Shown piece by piece: positions 53,222-64,000 of a stretch of DNA of 64,000 nt. Numbering within the stretch: position 1 is the stretch's first letter; the number at the start of each line of letters is the position of its first letter. The notes under the pieces were generated by a model. The model was not told the DNA's origin. It ran no database searches and was given only the letters and a program-made list of their open reading frames with translations. The DNA comes from Polyodon spathula. Taxonomy: Eukaryota; Chordata; Actinopteri; Acipenseriformes; Polyodontidae. The stretch covers positions 9,946,281-10,010,280 of the forward strand of contig NC_054559.1 in the NCBI RefSeq assembly GCF_017654505.1, in the 5' to 3' direction. The position numbers and the translations under genes are program-made.

Positions 53222-55324
53222 TATATATATAAGACAAGGATCACCTTGTTAAAACTTAACAACCTACATTCCCTTTTTGGCACTTTTACTTTCCCACAGT
53301 GCAATTAATAGGGAGGCACATACATAACCATGCCCTGCTCAAGTCTAAGCTCTGCAGACAATGCATGCACAGCAATGCCTGCCATTTACATCTGTATAGG
53401 GGCTCTGCTGTAAAGCTATTGCACAGTCAGTGAAAAGCCCTGCTTTGAAATGTTTTGCAGTGTGTGCGACTCACTAACTCAACAATGGGCAATTGTAGCC
53501 ATCTGCAATTCAATTTGAAATGTTTGTTTTTCCTGACAAATTTCATAATCGGCCTGTAATCAAGGTGTATTATTATAGCTGGCATTATAATGTTTGTGTC
53601 TGTGGGTCAAACTACATTAACCTTAATGTGACTGCACGATTCATTAATTTGTTATGACTTCATATAAAAATACTTGTATAAAAAAGGGTTTTTTTGTTTG
53701 TTTTTTTCACAAGGTAACACAGGGTTTGTAAACTGGTAGAAAAAATATCTTTGTAAGCTTTTAAAATGTGCTGTATAATTTTTACTAGCTTCACCTCTGC
53801 ACCAAATAAACCCCTTCATAATTTGTACCGTCTTTATTGTTTTAAAAAAATCATTGCTTCATGAAATGGTTCAGTGTGCAAGCTATAATAATATCCAGGG
53901 AATCCCTGATTGCCTGACCACAGTGCCTTTACAAAGAGGCTGGGAAGCAGCTTAAACAAACACTGCCGCAGGGCTTGTCCTACAATCATCTCAGCCACAG
54001 CAAACTGCTCCACAATCAGACTGTTTATTAAAAACACTCTCACCTGCACCAATCACAGTCCAACAGCACCCTCTGACAAATTAAGCTGTTCATCGCCTAA
54101 TGCCTTGACCAGAGCCAGTTTTAAAGGGTGTGTCATTACAGCCCGTCTTGCCACCATGGCCATGCAGATAAGGACCCAGTTTCGCTTGGTATCCACGATC
54201 CCACAAAATTATGTTCAATCTGCCTGAAGCTTATAAATCTTGTGCATTTTTGCAGTCACTTTGAGTAATGGTTAATTTTCCTCTTTTAATTCCAGGCTAC
54301 TGAGAGCAGATTTTTTTTTTTTTTTTTCAGCAATACATTTAAATAAATGCTTAATAAACTACCACAGACAATTTTTTTTCCCTCAAATTATTCTTTGAAA
54401 GATATGTTTCTAGTTTCTGTATTTATTATACCGTATTTAGTTAATATACCAGTAACCGTTTTCCTTTTGCGTCATGTGCTTGCTTGATGTTCTGCGCTTC
54501 ATTGTCACCTCAAACTCAGATATAGATGGAGTGATATATAGATATAGATTGTCACTTGGGGAAGTAAACTGGTGTCAAGTGTGATATTTCTGCTATGCAG
54601 ATTACAATGTTTCTTCTACTGATGTCTAATTAAGATTTTGGGATTTATTTTTTTTTTCATAGAGGGTAGAAACCACGACGATTGACAACTGTGATTCAAC
54701 TGAAAACTAAGAATTAGTCAAAGAACCAACCATAAACAAATCTCTAGCAGCCAACTCCACCAAGTTTTCTAAGTGAAGGTCAGTTACAAACGTCATTAGT
54801 TTTATCAATTTCACTTCAATTGAATTTTTTTAAGGAGCGTAAACATCTCAAAGTGCTAAACGGTTGCTGGTATAATCCACTGTTCTGTAATCCTTTCAGA
54901 CTCGTTTTCTTTTACTCCTTTCAGCACACAAACACGCAGCCTTGGCCTGCATTGGGGGATAATTTGCTTATTGAGGATTAACAGTAAAGTAATCCTAATT
55001 GGTATGTATAAACATGCACTCCCTTTATTAAAGAGGAAATTATTCTATTATTATAAAGACTGATTAATACGACAGAATAGCTTACAGTTAATTTCAATTA
55101 AATTGATTAAATTACTCAAGCAATGCCATAAAGCCTTAATGGTCGGGGCAACATAATTCAAATTTAAAATAGTTTCCACTGAAGAGTTATTGTTGGAATC
55201 ACGGTGTTTAATAATTGAAGCTTGTTTAACATTTGCCATAGGAAAAATATTCAGCGATACAAGGGCCAAACAATTTGGACGAGGATTTAAATAACATAGT
55301 GTAATAATGTTTTATTTTTTATTT
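53222..55324. other. Intergenic DNA, no confident genes
   Basis: A segment at 53834-54230 is open on both strands, with a coding-like minus frame interrupted once by a stop, but I recognise no domain. T-run at about 54310-54327. Nothing else supported. Confidence 0.3.
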
Positions 55325-56130
55325 TTTGTTCCTGGGTAGTAAGTGTTATTTCCTAATTGCTTATGCCTCAATAGTATAGAAAATGGCTATTATTCCCCAC
55401 AAACTTTGCTTTTGTGACCAGGACAGTGATGTTTCAAAATATCACTATTTCCAATGGGAAAACAGGCAAATGCGTGTCTTTTCGTTCACATAAAGTCAGA
55501 AAAAAACAACATATGAATCCAAATTAACATGTATTACAAAAATTACTACAAAATATTTAGAAGTGAGTAGTTTTTTGAGATTTACAATTATACTGTATTT
55601 ACAGGGGGAATAATAGCCTGTGGCAGGCTGGTGAGTGGATAAAGGCCCAGAGACAGACTGCAGTTGAAAAGATATATATTTTTATTATAAATTTAACACA
55701 AAAATAAAGGTGCACAAGGGCAAAATAACAGATATTCAAACACAAATAAAGCAAAAACAAAACTCACAAAAATAAAGGTTTCCAGGCTGCGCAGTGCCTT
55801 CACTGGATTTAGCAAAATTCTAAAATCACAAACAAACACCAACCTACTTCCTCAGCTCCCTCCTCCTAATGGGAAGCAGAGGCCTCCTTTTATGTCAGGT
55901 GGCTGGGTGTTGATTGATCATTAATTTACCTAATCAACTAATCAACCCCAGCCACCTGAACATAATAAACCCAGGCAGGTAGGGGAAATTAACCCCATCC
56001 CTGCCAATATAAAAGGGCAGAGCTTTGAGCTTTGCTCTGCCACATAGCCATTTTCTATACTTTTGAGGCATAAGCAATTAGGAAATAACACTTACTACCT
56101 AGGAACAAAAATTGTGTTACATAGTGTAAT
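55325..56130. mobile_element. Palindromic (foldback) MITE-like element, second copy, deleted and interrupted
   Basis: The left arm (about 55327-55604) matches the left arm of the 18634-19260 element closely, through CCTGGGTAGTAAGTG to the centre TACTGTATTTACAG. Most of the right arm is missing: the sequence jumps to GGGGAATAATAGCC. There a solo LTR is inserted, and the remaining right arm resumes at 56050 with ATTTTCTATACTTTTGAGGC and ends GTTACATAGTGTAA. Confidence 0.85.
55619..56044. mobile_element. Solo LTR (426 bp) nested in the palindromic element
   Basis: The insert begins TGTGGCAGGC and ends GCTCTGCCACA, a TG...CA retroviral-type boundary with short inverted ends. It is flanked by the 5-bp duplication TAGCC (55614-55618 and 56045-56049), which is single-copy at the corresponding place in the intact element near 19155. 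Inside are AATAAA-type signals and a TATAAAAG near the right end, so orientation is unclear. No gag or pol sequence is present, consistent with LTR-LTR recombination. Its family is not identified. Confidence 0.8.
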
Positions 56131-59100
56131 CAAAAAATGATAATCGATGGGGCTCTCTGATATGATCATACAAGTATAATGTAGAACACAGCTCTTTGAA
56201 ATGCATTTTTTAGCATAATGTGTTTTCTAATAGGGTGTCTGAAAGTGATGTAACTGGTTCTTCAGATAATGTTAATGACTGCTAATAAAATAAACCACCC
56301 GCTGTCTTGAAGTTGGATTGAAAACAACATGTGATTAAAAAGCATTTAATATTGGTTTGATTAAATCAGACATGGTAGGGCAGAGAATAATCATGAAAAG
56401 GCAGCGACTTCATTATCCTCCTGAGTGTTTCCTGTTGCTCAACCATGGAAGGGTTGGTGTGAAAAGATCTAGAGCATGACATGCAGTTCAGTGCACGACG
56501 AGGAAGCTTTCTATGGGCATTGCAATGGGCACTCATAAAACGTGATGGTCTTAAAACCACAGCATCTTAAAATAATGTGTGTTATTTTACACCCTATTCA
56601 GAAAAAAGTCACCATAATTTCAGAACAATGCTAAATAATGACACCATTTTAATTCTGGTATCAACATGCTCTATGAGCGATAATATTGTCCTATGGGCTT
56701 GAAGTTAGACCTAGTTAAAAATAGTAATCTTCAGTCATTTTTAGGAATAAGTCAATAAAATCAGCATCTTCCTAAAATACTTGAGCATTATTAAGACTGG
56801 TAACTAATATCTCCAGATAAAGAGATCCTCTGTGTTATTCTAGATCACAACAATGTCTTTGTGTTGGGTAATAAAACACATTCTGTTGTGCAGTGCTTGG
56901 CATCCAGATTTGCATTCGTCCCCCTATCCTCAAAGCAACAATTAGTCAGCCTTGTTAAGTGTTTTGGAAACCTTTGGGTGGATTAATCATTGGCTATGGC
57001 CTGGCCTGTCACAGCTGATGGATACACTGCAGCTTCTGCCACAACAGATGGAAGGCAAACAGATTACAACATGTTGCCTAATTATACCATATTTTCCCAG
57101 TCACCCCTATAGTTATCAGAATCTGTTCGTTCCATGTTTCAGTAAGTGTGTAGACGGTTGAGGGAAATGGAAATGGCAAAGAATATATGATGTATATAAT
57201 TCTGGGGTAAATATGTAGGACTTGGATGGTCCACATTTCAGCACAGCATGGCTGGATCTGCAATTGTTTACACAAACGTGCATCTGTTTGTTGACTGTTT
57301 TGCTAAAAGCCATAACTTGTAGATTTTGGTCAAAAATGAAACAGCACACATGCAGTTTACAGAGGTGAATATGAAATATTGTTTATGGTTTCATACTGAA
57401 TTGTAAATGGTTCTAGCCCTCCACTTTCTAGTAGTGAAATCAGTGCCCATTACGGATGGATGGGATTTAGCTCCACCTAGCTTAGCTGATTACATTTATT
57501 TTAATACATAAATGAAGGTACTTATAGGCCACAATGGACTGATCTTCAAGCCAACTCGATAAGAAACCATTCTTCCTCACTGAGTATTACTTTAACAGAA
57601 AAGAACAGCTCGGTTACAAGGGGGAATAACATATTACTATAGATACACTATGAACTCAAGGCTCTGTGCCAGTTTTAAATAACTTCTAAATCCCATTCTC
57701 CAGAGGCTCTTTACGAAGATGTACCAAGACCTCATCCAACTGGGCACTTGCAGTTAAATCAGAAGCATAATTATTTACATTTATTATTTGTTCTGCAATA
57801 ATCCCACCAGCTGGGACCTAATCGTGCTCCAAAGTAGAATATTAATAAAAAGAGATCCAGAGAGATTGCACGGCTAATAATAAAACCCTTTTTCATAAAG
57901 ATATCACATACAAATATTATTTGGACCCAATTTTAACTTTGTCTATCCTGACAGATAGGTACAGGTAATGTTAATTTCCTGGGATATCCCACCTGCTTGT
58001 TTTAATAAAGACGCATGAACGTGTATCAGCTTGTAATCCCCCATACCGTATTAATGTCTTTCACTAAACACTGGTCTACAGTGCTATGCATAACAACTAT
58101 ATCAACATATTACAAATCTGGCCCCTTTTCATAACATCGGGATATATACAGCATTTACTGTAGGGGTACACATTTATAGTAAAATACTTACTTTCAGCTG
58201 TTAACTTACTTTTTTCCCCAGTATGGGCCAAGCCACATTGCTGGGTTCAATTACTGCACAGAACAAATGGACAGCTGCCAGCTCCTACAGTCGGTACAGT
58301 AACAGCTTCAGTGCTGTCTGTGATCAGACAAGACCATTTTAAGGTTGCTGTGGGGGCCAGAGGTAACAGTGAAAGAGACTTCTGTAACATGTTTTTAATC
58401 TCAAAAGCCTTTTATTTATTAACTTTTTTTTTTTTTTTTTTACACACCTTATGAGTAGAACACCTTATGCAACAGTTCTCAAAACATTCCACAAACTTCC
58501 CTAAAACGTCCTGGAAACGTTGATGTTTTCCAGCATATCTAATATCTGATCTGCTGGTTTGAGCATGCATGTGGGTGGCACTTATGCCAGTCTGCAGGTT
58601 CTCTGCTATGGCAGTGCTTTTTAAAGTTGTGAACATAAAATGTTACTGCCTCCAAATAAAGCAAACATTCAGATAGTATCTTATTGATGCACAACATTCT
58701 GCATCACCTTCACGTGTCCTGATTCAACTTTCTTTGTGCTACAGGGCTCTCTTTGCCCTACAAAGACTACCAAACCCCCTCCCTCATCCACTAGCCAGCT
58801 CCTTTGAACTTACTGCACAAGCTTAGCCCTGGCCTCTGCTGTACATAACAATGAGTTTTGTTCAAAGATGAATAGAAGATAGCTGATGATGCTATTTTCA
58901 GAATTGCTTTTATCCACAGACCTTTGAAGCTGAATAGGAGTAGCTTGTGGTGGTTTCTATTTTTCTACCCTTGCTGTTGCCTGGGGAAGGAAAGTTATGA
59001 AAGTCAGGCATCCTACCACCAACTAACCTGTACCCAAACATGACTGAAGTTCCAGCATCACATCAACAATATCACAAGACCAAATTGTTTTCCTATTTGA

Positions 59101-59812
59101 ATATTTCATACAGAACACAGGAAAGAAAGAACAAAAGAAAGAGGGATAGAAAGACAGAAAGAAAGTATTAGAAAATCAAATATATGTACATCCCTTAGGG
59201 AAATTCTAGCAATGACTAGCACTGGCGTATGCTGGGCAGAGCTGGTGGTTTGCTGGTTTTCAACTGGTCGTGCTGGTTCAGCAGAACTGATGCTGGTTGA
59301 GGAGCTGAAAAATACGCCCAATTAAAATCCCTTTACAGTAAAATCGACTGTTCATTTTCTACATCCCTATAATTTAATAATGTTATGGTATTGTATATAC
59401 TGCACCTGCTGGCCTCCCAGTAAGAGGCCGGTAAAAGTTTCTTCCAATTCACAACTCTTATCTGGTCACCAGCTCTAACTGAATCTGACTATACCACAGT
59501 CCTCAATAACATCAAAAATACAGCCAACTTTATAACACTATCCATCATTTGGTAGCCACTGCATCAAAAAGGGGTCAACACAGACACACATACCTACCTG
59601 TTAGTAACCAATTACCAGACTGAACCAATGGGAATCCCAAGTACCATACTACACAGCTACTCTATACAAGTGGCCCTCGTAATACAAAACTAGTCTCTCA
59701 CACAGAACCTCTGAAGCAAGATCATGGAGGCGGGTGATGGAAGGATAAGGCAGCATGGAACACAGATTATTATGGAAGATGTAATTACAACATAATAGTG
59801 TTTCCCACTTAC
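56131..59812. other. Intergenic DNA, no confident genes
   Basis: Includes a weak plus-strand exon-like stretch after ttttttccccag (58223 onward) that I could not assign, and a T-run at about 58423-58440. No supported gene. Confidence 0.3.
59214..59305. repeat. GCTGGT-rich degenerate minisatellite
   Basis: The hexamer GCTGGT and near variants occur repeatedly in about 90 bases (GAGCTGGTGGTTTGCTGGTT, GTGCTGGTTCAGC, GATGCTGGTTGAGG). It resembles GCTGGTT-type dispersed repeats known in fish genomes. Confidence 0.6.
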
Positions 59813-59886
59813 TGTTTGATTTCTTCTTGGACAGCAGGGAAATGGATATCTCGGTGGTACTTATAGGAGAAGATGCCTTCCCCTAC
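59813..59886 (-). CDS. Possible internal coding exon, unidentified gene
   Basis: On the minus strand, ttcgttgcag precedes a 74-nt segment that ends CAAACA|gtaagt, a near-ideal donor. Only one of three frames is open, reading V-G-E-G-I-F-S-Y-K-Y-H-R-D-I-H-F-P-A-V-Q-E-E-I-K plus two bases of the next codon. Composition is protein-like, but I do not recognise the family. The acceptor's pyrimidine tract is displaced by a G13 run, and no neighbouring exon of the same gene was found. It would be transcribed in the same direction as TNRC6A. Confidence 0.35.
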
Positions 59887-59901
59887 CTGCAACGAATTAA
59901 A

Positions 59902-59937
59902 CCCCCCCCCCCCCAAAAAAAAAAAAAAAAAAAAAAA
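59902..59937 (+). repeat. C13-A23 homopolymer junction
   Basis: Thirteen C bases followed directly by about 23 A bases. It lies just upstream (minus sense) of the possible exon. Confidence 0.95.
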
Positions 59938-60998
59938 CCACACGTTAAAAACATAATCAGTGCACAGACGATAACCTGGCATTGCTTACAGCTGTTTATG
60001 AGGAGACAAAGAACGTCAACATTACAAAACTGTCCAGAAACAACTCATATTCTCAGTTTCACTGTGCCTAACTGCACTCAAGGTAAAACATTTTTGAGGA
60101 CAAACAGAATGAAAATGTGGCTCCTTCTCTTTCTATAATGAAATCATTAAACTGTAAAAAGCACACTGTTTTCTTTGGCAACACTACCAAAGTAAATACA
60201 ATTTCATTTGCTACAGTATAATACTAAATCTCTTCCTTTCTACAGGGAAAACAAGCAGCCCCATGTCTGTCCGATCCATTAATTAGTACTATGCAATCAG
60301 AATTAGAGCTTAATCTTATTATTTCCATTTGCGATATTTCACTATTTAATGCTCTCTCTGTTATATCTGCATAGTTCTGCCTGTTTTCCCAAGACTGGCA
60401 GAAAAGCACGTTTAGAACAGGATGCATAGCAACCACAAAACACAGGAGAGGATCGCTCAAAATGAGGGATGTGGGATGAGAAATTAAAATTGACCACACA
60501 GCGTGGGATAATTAAACAAATTACATACTGTACACATCTGCGGAACTGAAAAATAAACTGTCTACTGATTATAATTTATGAAGCTCGTAAATTACTGTTC
60601 ACTGTGGCTGCTTACTCCTCTGCAGAGAGAAAGCATACATAATGAAGCAGGCTCCGTAAAAATTCAGACCATGGACTTAAGGCAAACATTACACTGCCAA
60701 CTATTATTCTTGGAACTAACTTGCAATACAGGTCAAACTATTCACAAAAGTTGCATCCTGAACATTGGAATTAATTATTGTAATACTGGTGTCTTTGGTT
60801 TTTTAAATTACATATTTAAGTTATAAAAAAGTAGTTGTTAAATTCTGCCTAATTTAGTAAAACTGTACAGTAGGTTCACGATCCTCCAAGTGTCCCAATA
60901 GTTATAGGAGGGTATGGTAGTTGTCAACTACTTCAAGTCTGTTACATGTCTCAAATAATAAGGATCCATGCTAAAAATGGAAAGCTTAATGCAATAAT
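59938..60998. other. Intergenic or intronic DNA, no genes seen
   Basis: AT-rich, with no recognisable feature. Confidence 0.3.
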
Positions 60999-61978
60999 AT
61001 ATACTGATGCACAAAAGATAAGCAAAACTCAGATTTAATCAAATATTTTAAACATAGATATCAAACAAAATCAAAGAAAATATGAACAAAAATACAGATC
61101 AAAGAATCATGATAAGTTTTCAGTATGAAACGTGACGCAGTGTCAAAATGAAAACATTACAAAGTTAGTATCTGGTATGACCTCCCTGAGCATTAACACA
61201 ATCCTGGCAGCATTGACGAATAGACCTGATCAGCCTCTGGATAGACTGCTGTGGGATGTTCGCCACTTCCTGTGCAGCTGCAGCCAGCTGACGAAGGTTG
61301 GCTTGTACTGATTGCATCCTGTGGACAACACTGGCAATTTGGTCCCACAGATGTTCTACTGGACTCAGGTCAGGAGAAAAAGCCGGCATTGTTTTCTTGA
61401 AGTCGTGTAATTGTAATCCTAGCACTGTGTGGTCTTGCATTGTCCTGCTGGAAAATGGACACTTCCGGATTGGCTTGCAGGAAGGGAATTTGTCAATGTA
61501 TCGCTGAGCAGTAAGGTTGCCCTCAATCTGCACCAAAGACCTTCTTGTGTTAAAGGAGATACCTCTTGAGCAACGCAACAGTCAGCATAATGCTCACTAT
61601 GACTTGGTGGGCCGGTGTGGTGACCCTCTGCCTTCCAGGACGTGGCCTGTCCCTCACTGATCCGGTTTCCTGGTTTCTCTGGTCTAGTCTGGTGATTGTT
61701 GAAGCAGAAGATTCTCCGGGCAACTTGTCTAGTTATACAGACTCTTAATCAAGTCATTTGGGCAATTTGAATGCAACTCAAATACCAAACACTGAGCACC
61801 TGGCATTTTTTATGAAATCATGACTTGAGATCAGTATTTTGTTATCCGAAGGACCAATACTACTCAAACAATCAACAAACCTATCTGCTCACTATTGAAA
61901 ATGTAAATAGCATTATGTATGTGTCCAATGAGCTACTGATATAAAAGACTGTTGCGTTTTCATTGTGCATCAGTATAT
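60999..61978 (-). mobile_element. Internally deleted Tc1-like transposon of a different family (~0.98 kb)
   Basis: Termini ATATACTGATGCACAA (60999-61014) and TTGTGCATCAGTATAT (61963-61978) are exact 16-bp inverted repeats, including the flanking TA. The sequence between them carries transposase fragments on the minus strand that differ from those of the 8153 and 51622 copies. At about 0.98 kb it is shorter than a full element, consistent with the gap seen inside its transposase. Confidence 0.85.
61165..61760 (-). pseudogene. Tc1-like transposase pseudogene, internally deleted
   Basis: Reading right to left, the part near 61700-61580 encodes an N-terminal helix-turn-helix region ending in ETGSVRDRPRPGRQRVTT, the GRPR-type linker of Tc1 transposases. 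A deletion then removes most of the segment with the first catalytic Asp. The C-terminal piece (61578-61165) has QIEGNLTAQRYID, a frameshifted region where the second Asp motif should be, LSPVEHLWDQI with the third acidic residue, and the family's typical end QGGHTRY-stop. It is inactive. Confidence 0.85.
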
Positions 61979-63399
61979 CAGTCCATTTCAACGTAAGTGA
62001 ATACTTACGCTAAAAAAAAAGTGATGTGAGTTTCAATTAATCACAATTAGTGCATTTGATTACTATAATTGATTTGAACAGCTTTAACCTTTACAGTACA
62101 GTATATGTTCTATAAGTACAAAGCAGTAATGCTGTTAAAATCTTGACCTAGATTCCATACATAATCAATCATTCCTTTTTTCTGATTGTGTCCCCGGAGA
62201 CATTGGCAATTAAAAAAAATCAAGATGGACACAAGTAATGCTTTATTAATCAGCTGTCATAACAAATACAATATGAAACTCAGATCAGTGCTGAATTAAA
62301 AAAAAAAAAAAAAATGTAGACCCTTTCTATCTATCTGCGTGAGTACACGTGTATCTTATTGAGTTCTTAAATGCCTGGTAAGGGGAAACATTACTGTTAA
62401 TTAGAGCTGAAAATAAATTGCTGCTCATCGAATGAAGACGTACTGTTATATCATTATCTGGAGGTTCTGGCCCCCTGAAGGCTTTCAGCATTGGTATAAT
62501 AGCCTCTAGAATGCAATATTGTCCTGCGCACTTGGGGTCGTTTACAATCTTTAGGTATGCCTTTGTGTATATAAAACTGTGCTAATGAACAAGCTTTGTT
62601 TACGGGTGCAGCGGTTAGCTTCATCTTAATTTCTGTGTTTCTCCTTCCCAGTTATTTAATTGTTTTAATGATGAATGGGAGCCAGCGCCCTGGCTATTTC
62701 TATACCACTCGAGTCCTGTAAAAAAAATACTCTTTTTTTTCTGTCATATTACTTGTATTAATGATAAATCAAAGATGTATCAGCATGCTTGATTTGCTTA
62801 AGTGTATGTTCAGTACATCATGACGGCAGTAGTATATACATGCTGTTTGCAATTTCAATTACATGAAGGGATCTTTGTCTGAAGGGAGTAACTCTCATTA
62901 TTCGGGTTGCTAAAATGTTGATTTGCAAGCAATACCATAAAATAAGTACTGGAAATCTGTTCTCTCTTTTTTTGGGCATATTGAGCGTCTTTAACATGCA
63001 TAATTTAACACCTACACATGTTGTTAATACAGATAACCTCTGATGCTGCTGTATCTATTTATTACAGCTGACCCTGGCTCATTATTTACAGATGGTTAAA
63101 AAAACACAAGCTCTTCTTGGGTTTAGTGAGTAAAAGCAGGCTGATTCCACTGAACCGTTTCATTTTTGTTTGTTTCTTTTCTACATAGAACATTCAAAAA
63201 TCTGTTGCAGGGTGTATTTATTAAGATGTTGCTAGACTGAAAATGTGTCACCATTAATATAATTAATAAATAAACAGAATCAAACATCAATAAATACAAT
63301 GTCATATATACTGTAGCCTTAGGTGTTCCTAATAAAATAACAGTGAATATGTTGCACTTGAGTAGTACATCTGTCCAAATTTGACTACAAAATGACTAA
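61979..63399. other. Intergenic DNA, no genes seen
   Basis: The stretch 62390-62710 is less AT-rich and looks motif-dense (TTAATTAGAGC, GCCTCTAGAATGC), possibly a conserved non-coding element. A-run at about 62299-62314. No gene supported. Confidence 0.3.
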
Positions 63400-63484
63400 A
63401 AAATATATATTATATATATAGTATATATATCTATATATAATAGATATATATATATATTATATATATAATATATATATATATATA
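63400..63484. repeat. Imperfect (TA)n microsatellite
   Basis: Mostly TA with scattered TATAG/TCTAT interruptions. Confidence 0.93.
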
Positions 63485-63950
63485 GCAACAGCAGATAGGG
63501 GGTTACTATCCTCCCTGCCTAAAAAACATATATTTTGTTTCATTATTATTTATTTGTTAATTATCCCCTGCTCCTAGCTACCACTGTAAATTAGTCAGGT
63601 GCAGGGTATTTAAAGAAAGCAGCCAGTCCCTTCAGGACTGCTGCTGTGTGAAGGAGCCACCATTGAGGTGGTGCCATACGTGTTCCCAGTCGTGCAGTTG
63701 TAAAAGGTACTGTATGGAAGCCTTTTTGTTGTGTTGTTAAAGAATGTGTTTATATCTTAACAGGTAAACAGCTTAGCTGTCCTGTTTATTAGTTAAGTTC
63801 CTGACAAATGTGTAGGCAATGCTCCAAAACGGAGTTAGGTTTTGTTTTGATTTATTTTGTTTATTAAAAATAGCATGTTTAAAAACCTCAATTTCTGTGT
63901 ATGCATTTTTAAAGGGGCAACAAACAACCGTAATTGGCGGCTGTATTTAC
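63485..63950. other. Possible LTR-like or other repeat sequence between TA tracts
   Basis: The sequence has a TATA-like GGTATTTAAAG near 63607 and attaaa-type signals, and is bordered by TA repeats. That would suit a decayed LTR, but no TG...CA borders or target duplication were found. Confidence 0.2.
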
Positions 63951-63966
63951 TATATATATATATATA

Positions 63967-64000
63967 GCACTGTGCAAAAGTTTTAGGCAGGTGTGAAAAA
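63967..64000 (+). mobile_element. Left end of a further Tc1-like element, cut by the window edge
   Basis: GCACTGTGCAAAAGTTTTAG follows a TA repeat and has the form of the terminal repeat of a Tc1/mariner family found in fish and amphibians (GTGCAAAAGT...TTAGGCA). Only 34 bases are visible, so the call rests on terminal similarity alone. Confidence 0.5.

Noticed and set aside
58223..58294. Plus-strand exon-like stretch after ttttttccccag, ending near a gtacag
   Set aside because: The frame meets a stop soon after, the donor is weak, and the peptide resembles nothing known.

Overview
This is a eukaryotic, vertebrate-type window. It has AT-rich non-coding DNA, large introns with GT-AG splice sites, long (TA)n/(GA)n/(ATT)n microsatellites, tRNA-derived SINEs and several decayed cut-and-paste DNA transposons. 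The Tc1-like and hAT-like elements and the CORE-type SINEs suggest a ray-finned fish. A slowly evolving non-teleost such as a sturgeon or paddlefish is my best guess, but that is inference; the sequence itself only supports a fish-like vertebrate.

The one gene I can recognise is the 5' end of TNRC6A (GW182 family, miRNA silencing scaffold), on the minus strand from about 21.5 kb down to 12.6 kb. Four exons join in frame across consensus splice sites: an exon ending in ATG-AG (donor at 21365), a 48-nt exon (20081-20128), a 91-nt exon (12996-13086) and a 22-nt micro-exon (12575-12596). Together they encode about the first 55 residues: the start, an ELEAKATK segment, a Lys/Glu-rich stretch and ATEQK. 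The gene leaves the window on the left; none of its Gly-Trp exons are seen. The 5' UTR part of exon 1 contains a short upstream ORF whose start context is better than that of the main ATG.

The introns of TNRC6A (1-21.4 kb) hold an hAT-like element with 8-bp target duplications (1076-3728), a second, shorter hAT-like element (7005-8023), a 1.6-kb Tc1-like element with a broken transposase (8153-9775), a CORE-SINE (13376-13596), poly-G and TA/CA microsatellites, and a 0.63-kb near-perfect palindromic element (18634-19260).

From 21.7 to 64 kb I see mainly intergenic (or unknown intronic) DNA: many microsatellites, a tRNA-derived SINE with an intact B box (32325-32762), a 440-bp polypurine tract with a 24-G run, a second CORE-SINE (47648-47866), a second full-length but dead Tc1-like copy in inverted orientation (51622-53221), a second copy of the palindromic element interrupted by a 426-bp solo LTR with 5-bp duplications (55325-56130), an internally deleted Tc1-like element of another family (60999-61978), and the first bases of a further Tc1-like terminus at the right edge. 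Two possible unidentified coding exons (46831-47019, plus; 59813-59886, minus) are reported with low confidence. I found no CRISPR array, prokaryotic operon, rRNA or functional tRNA gene.
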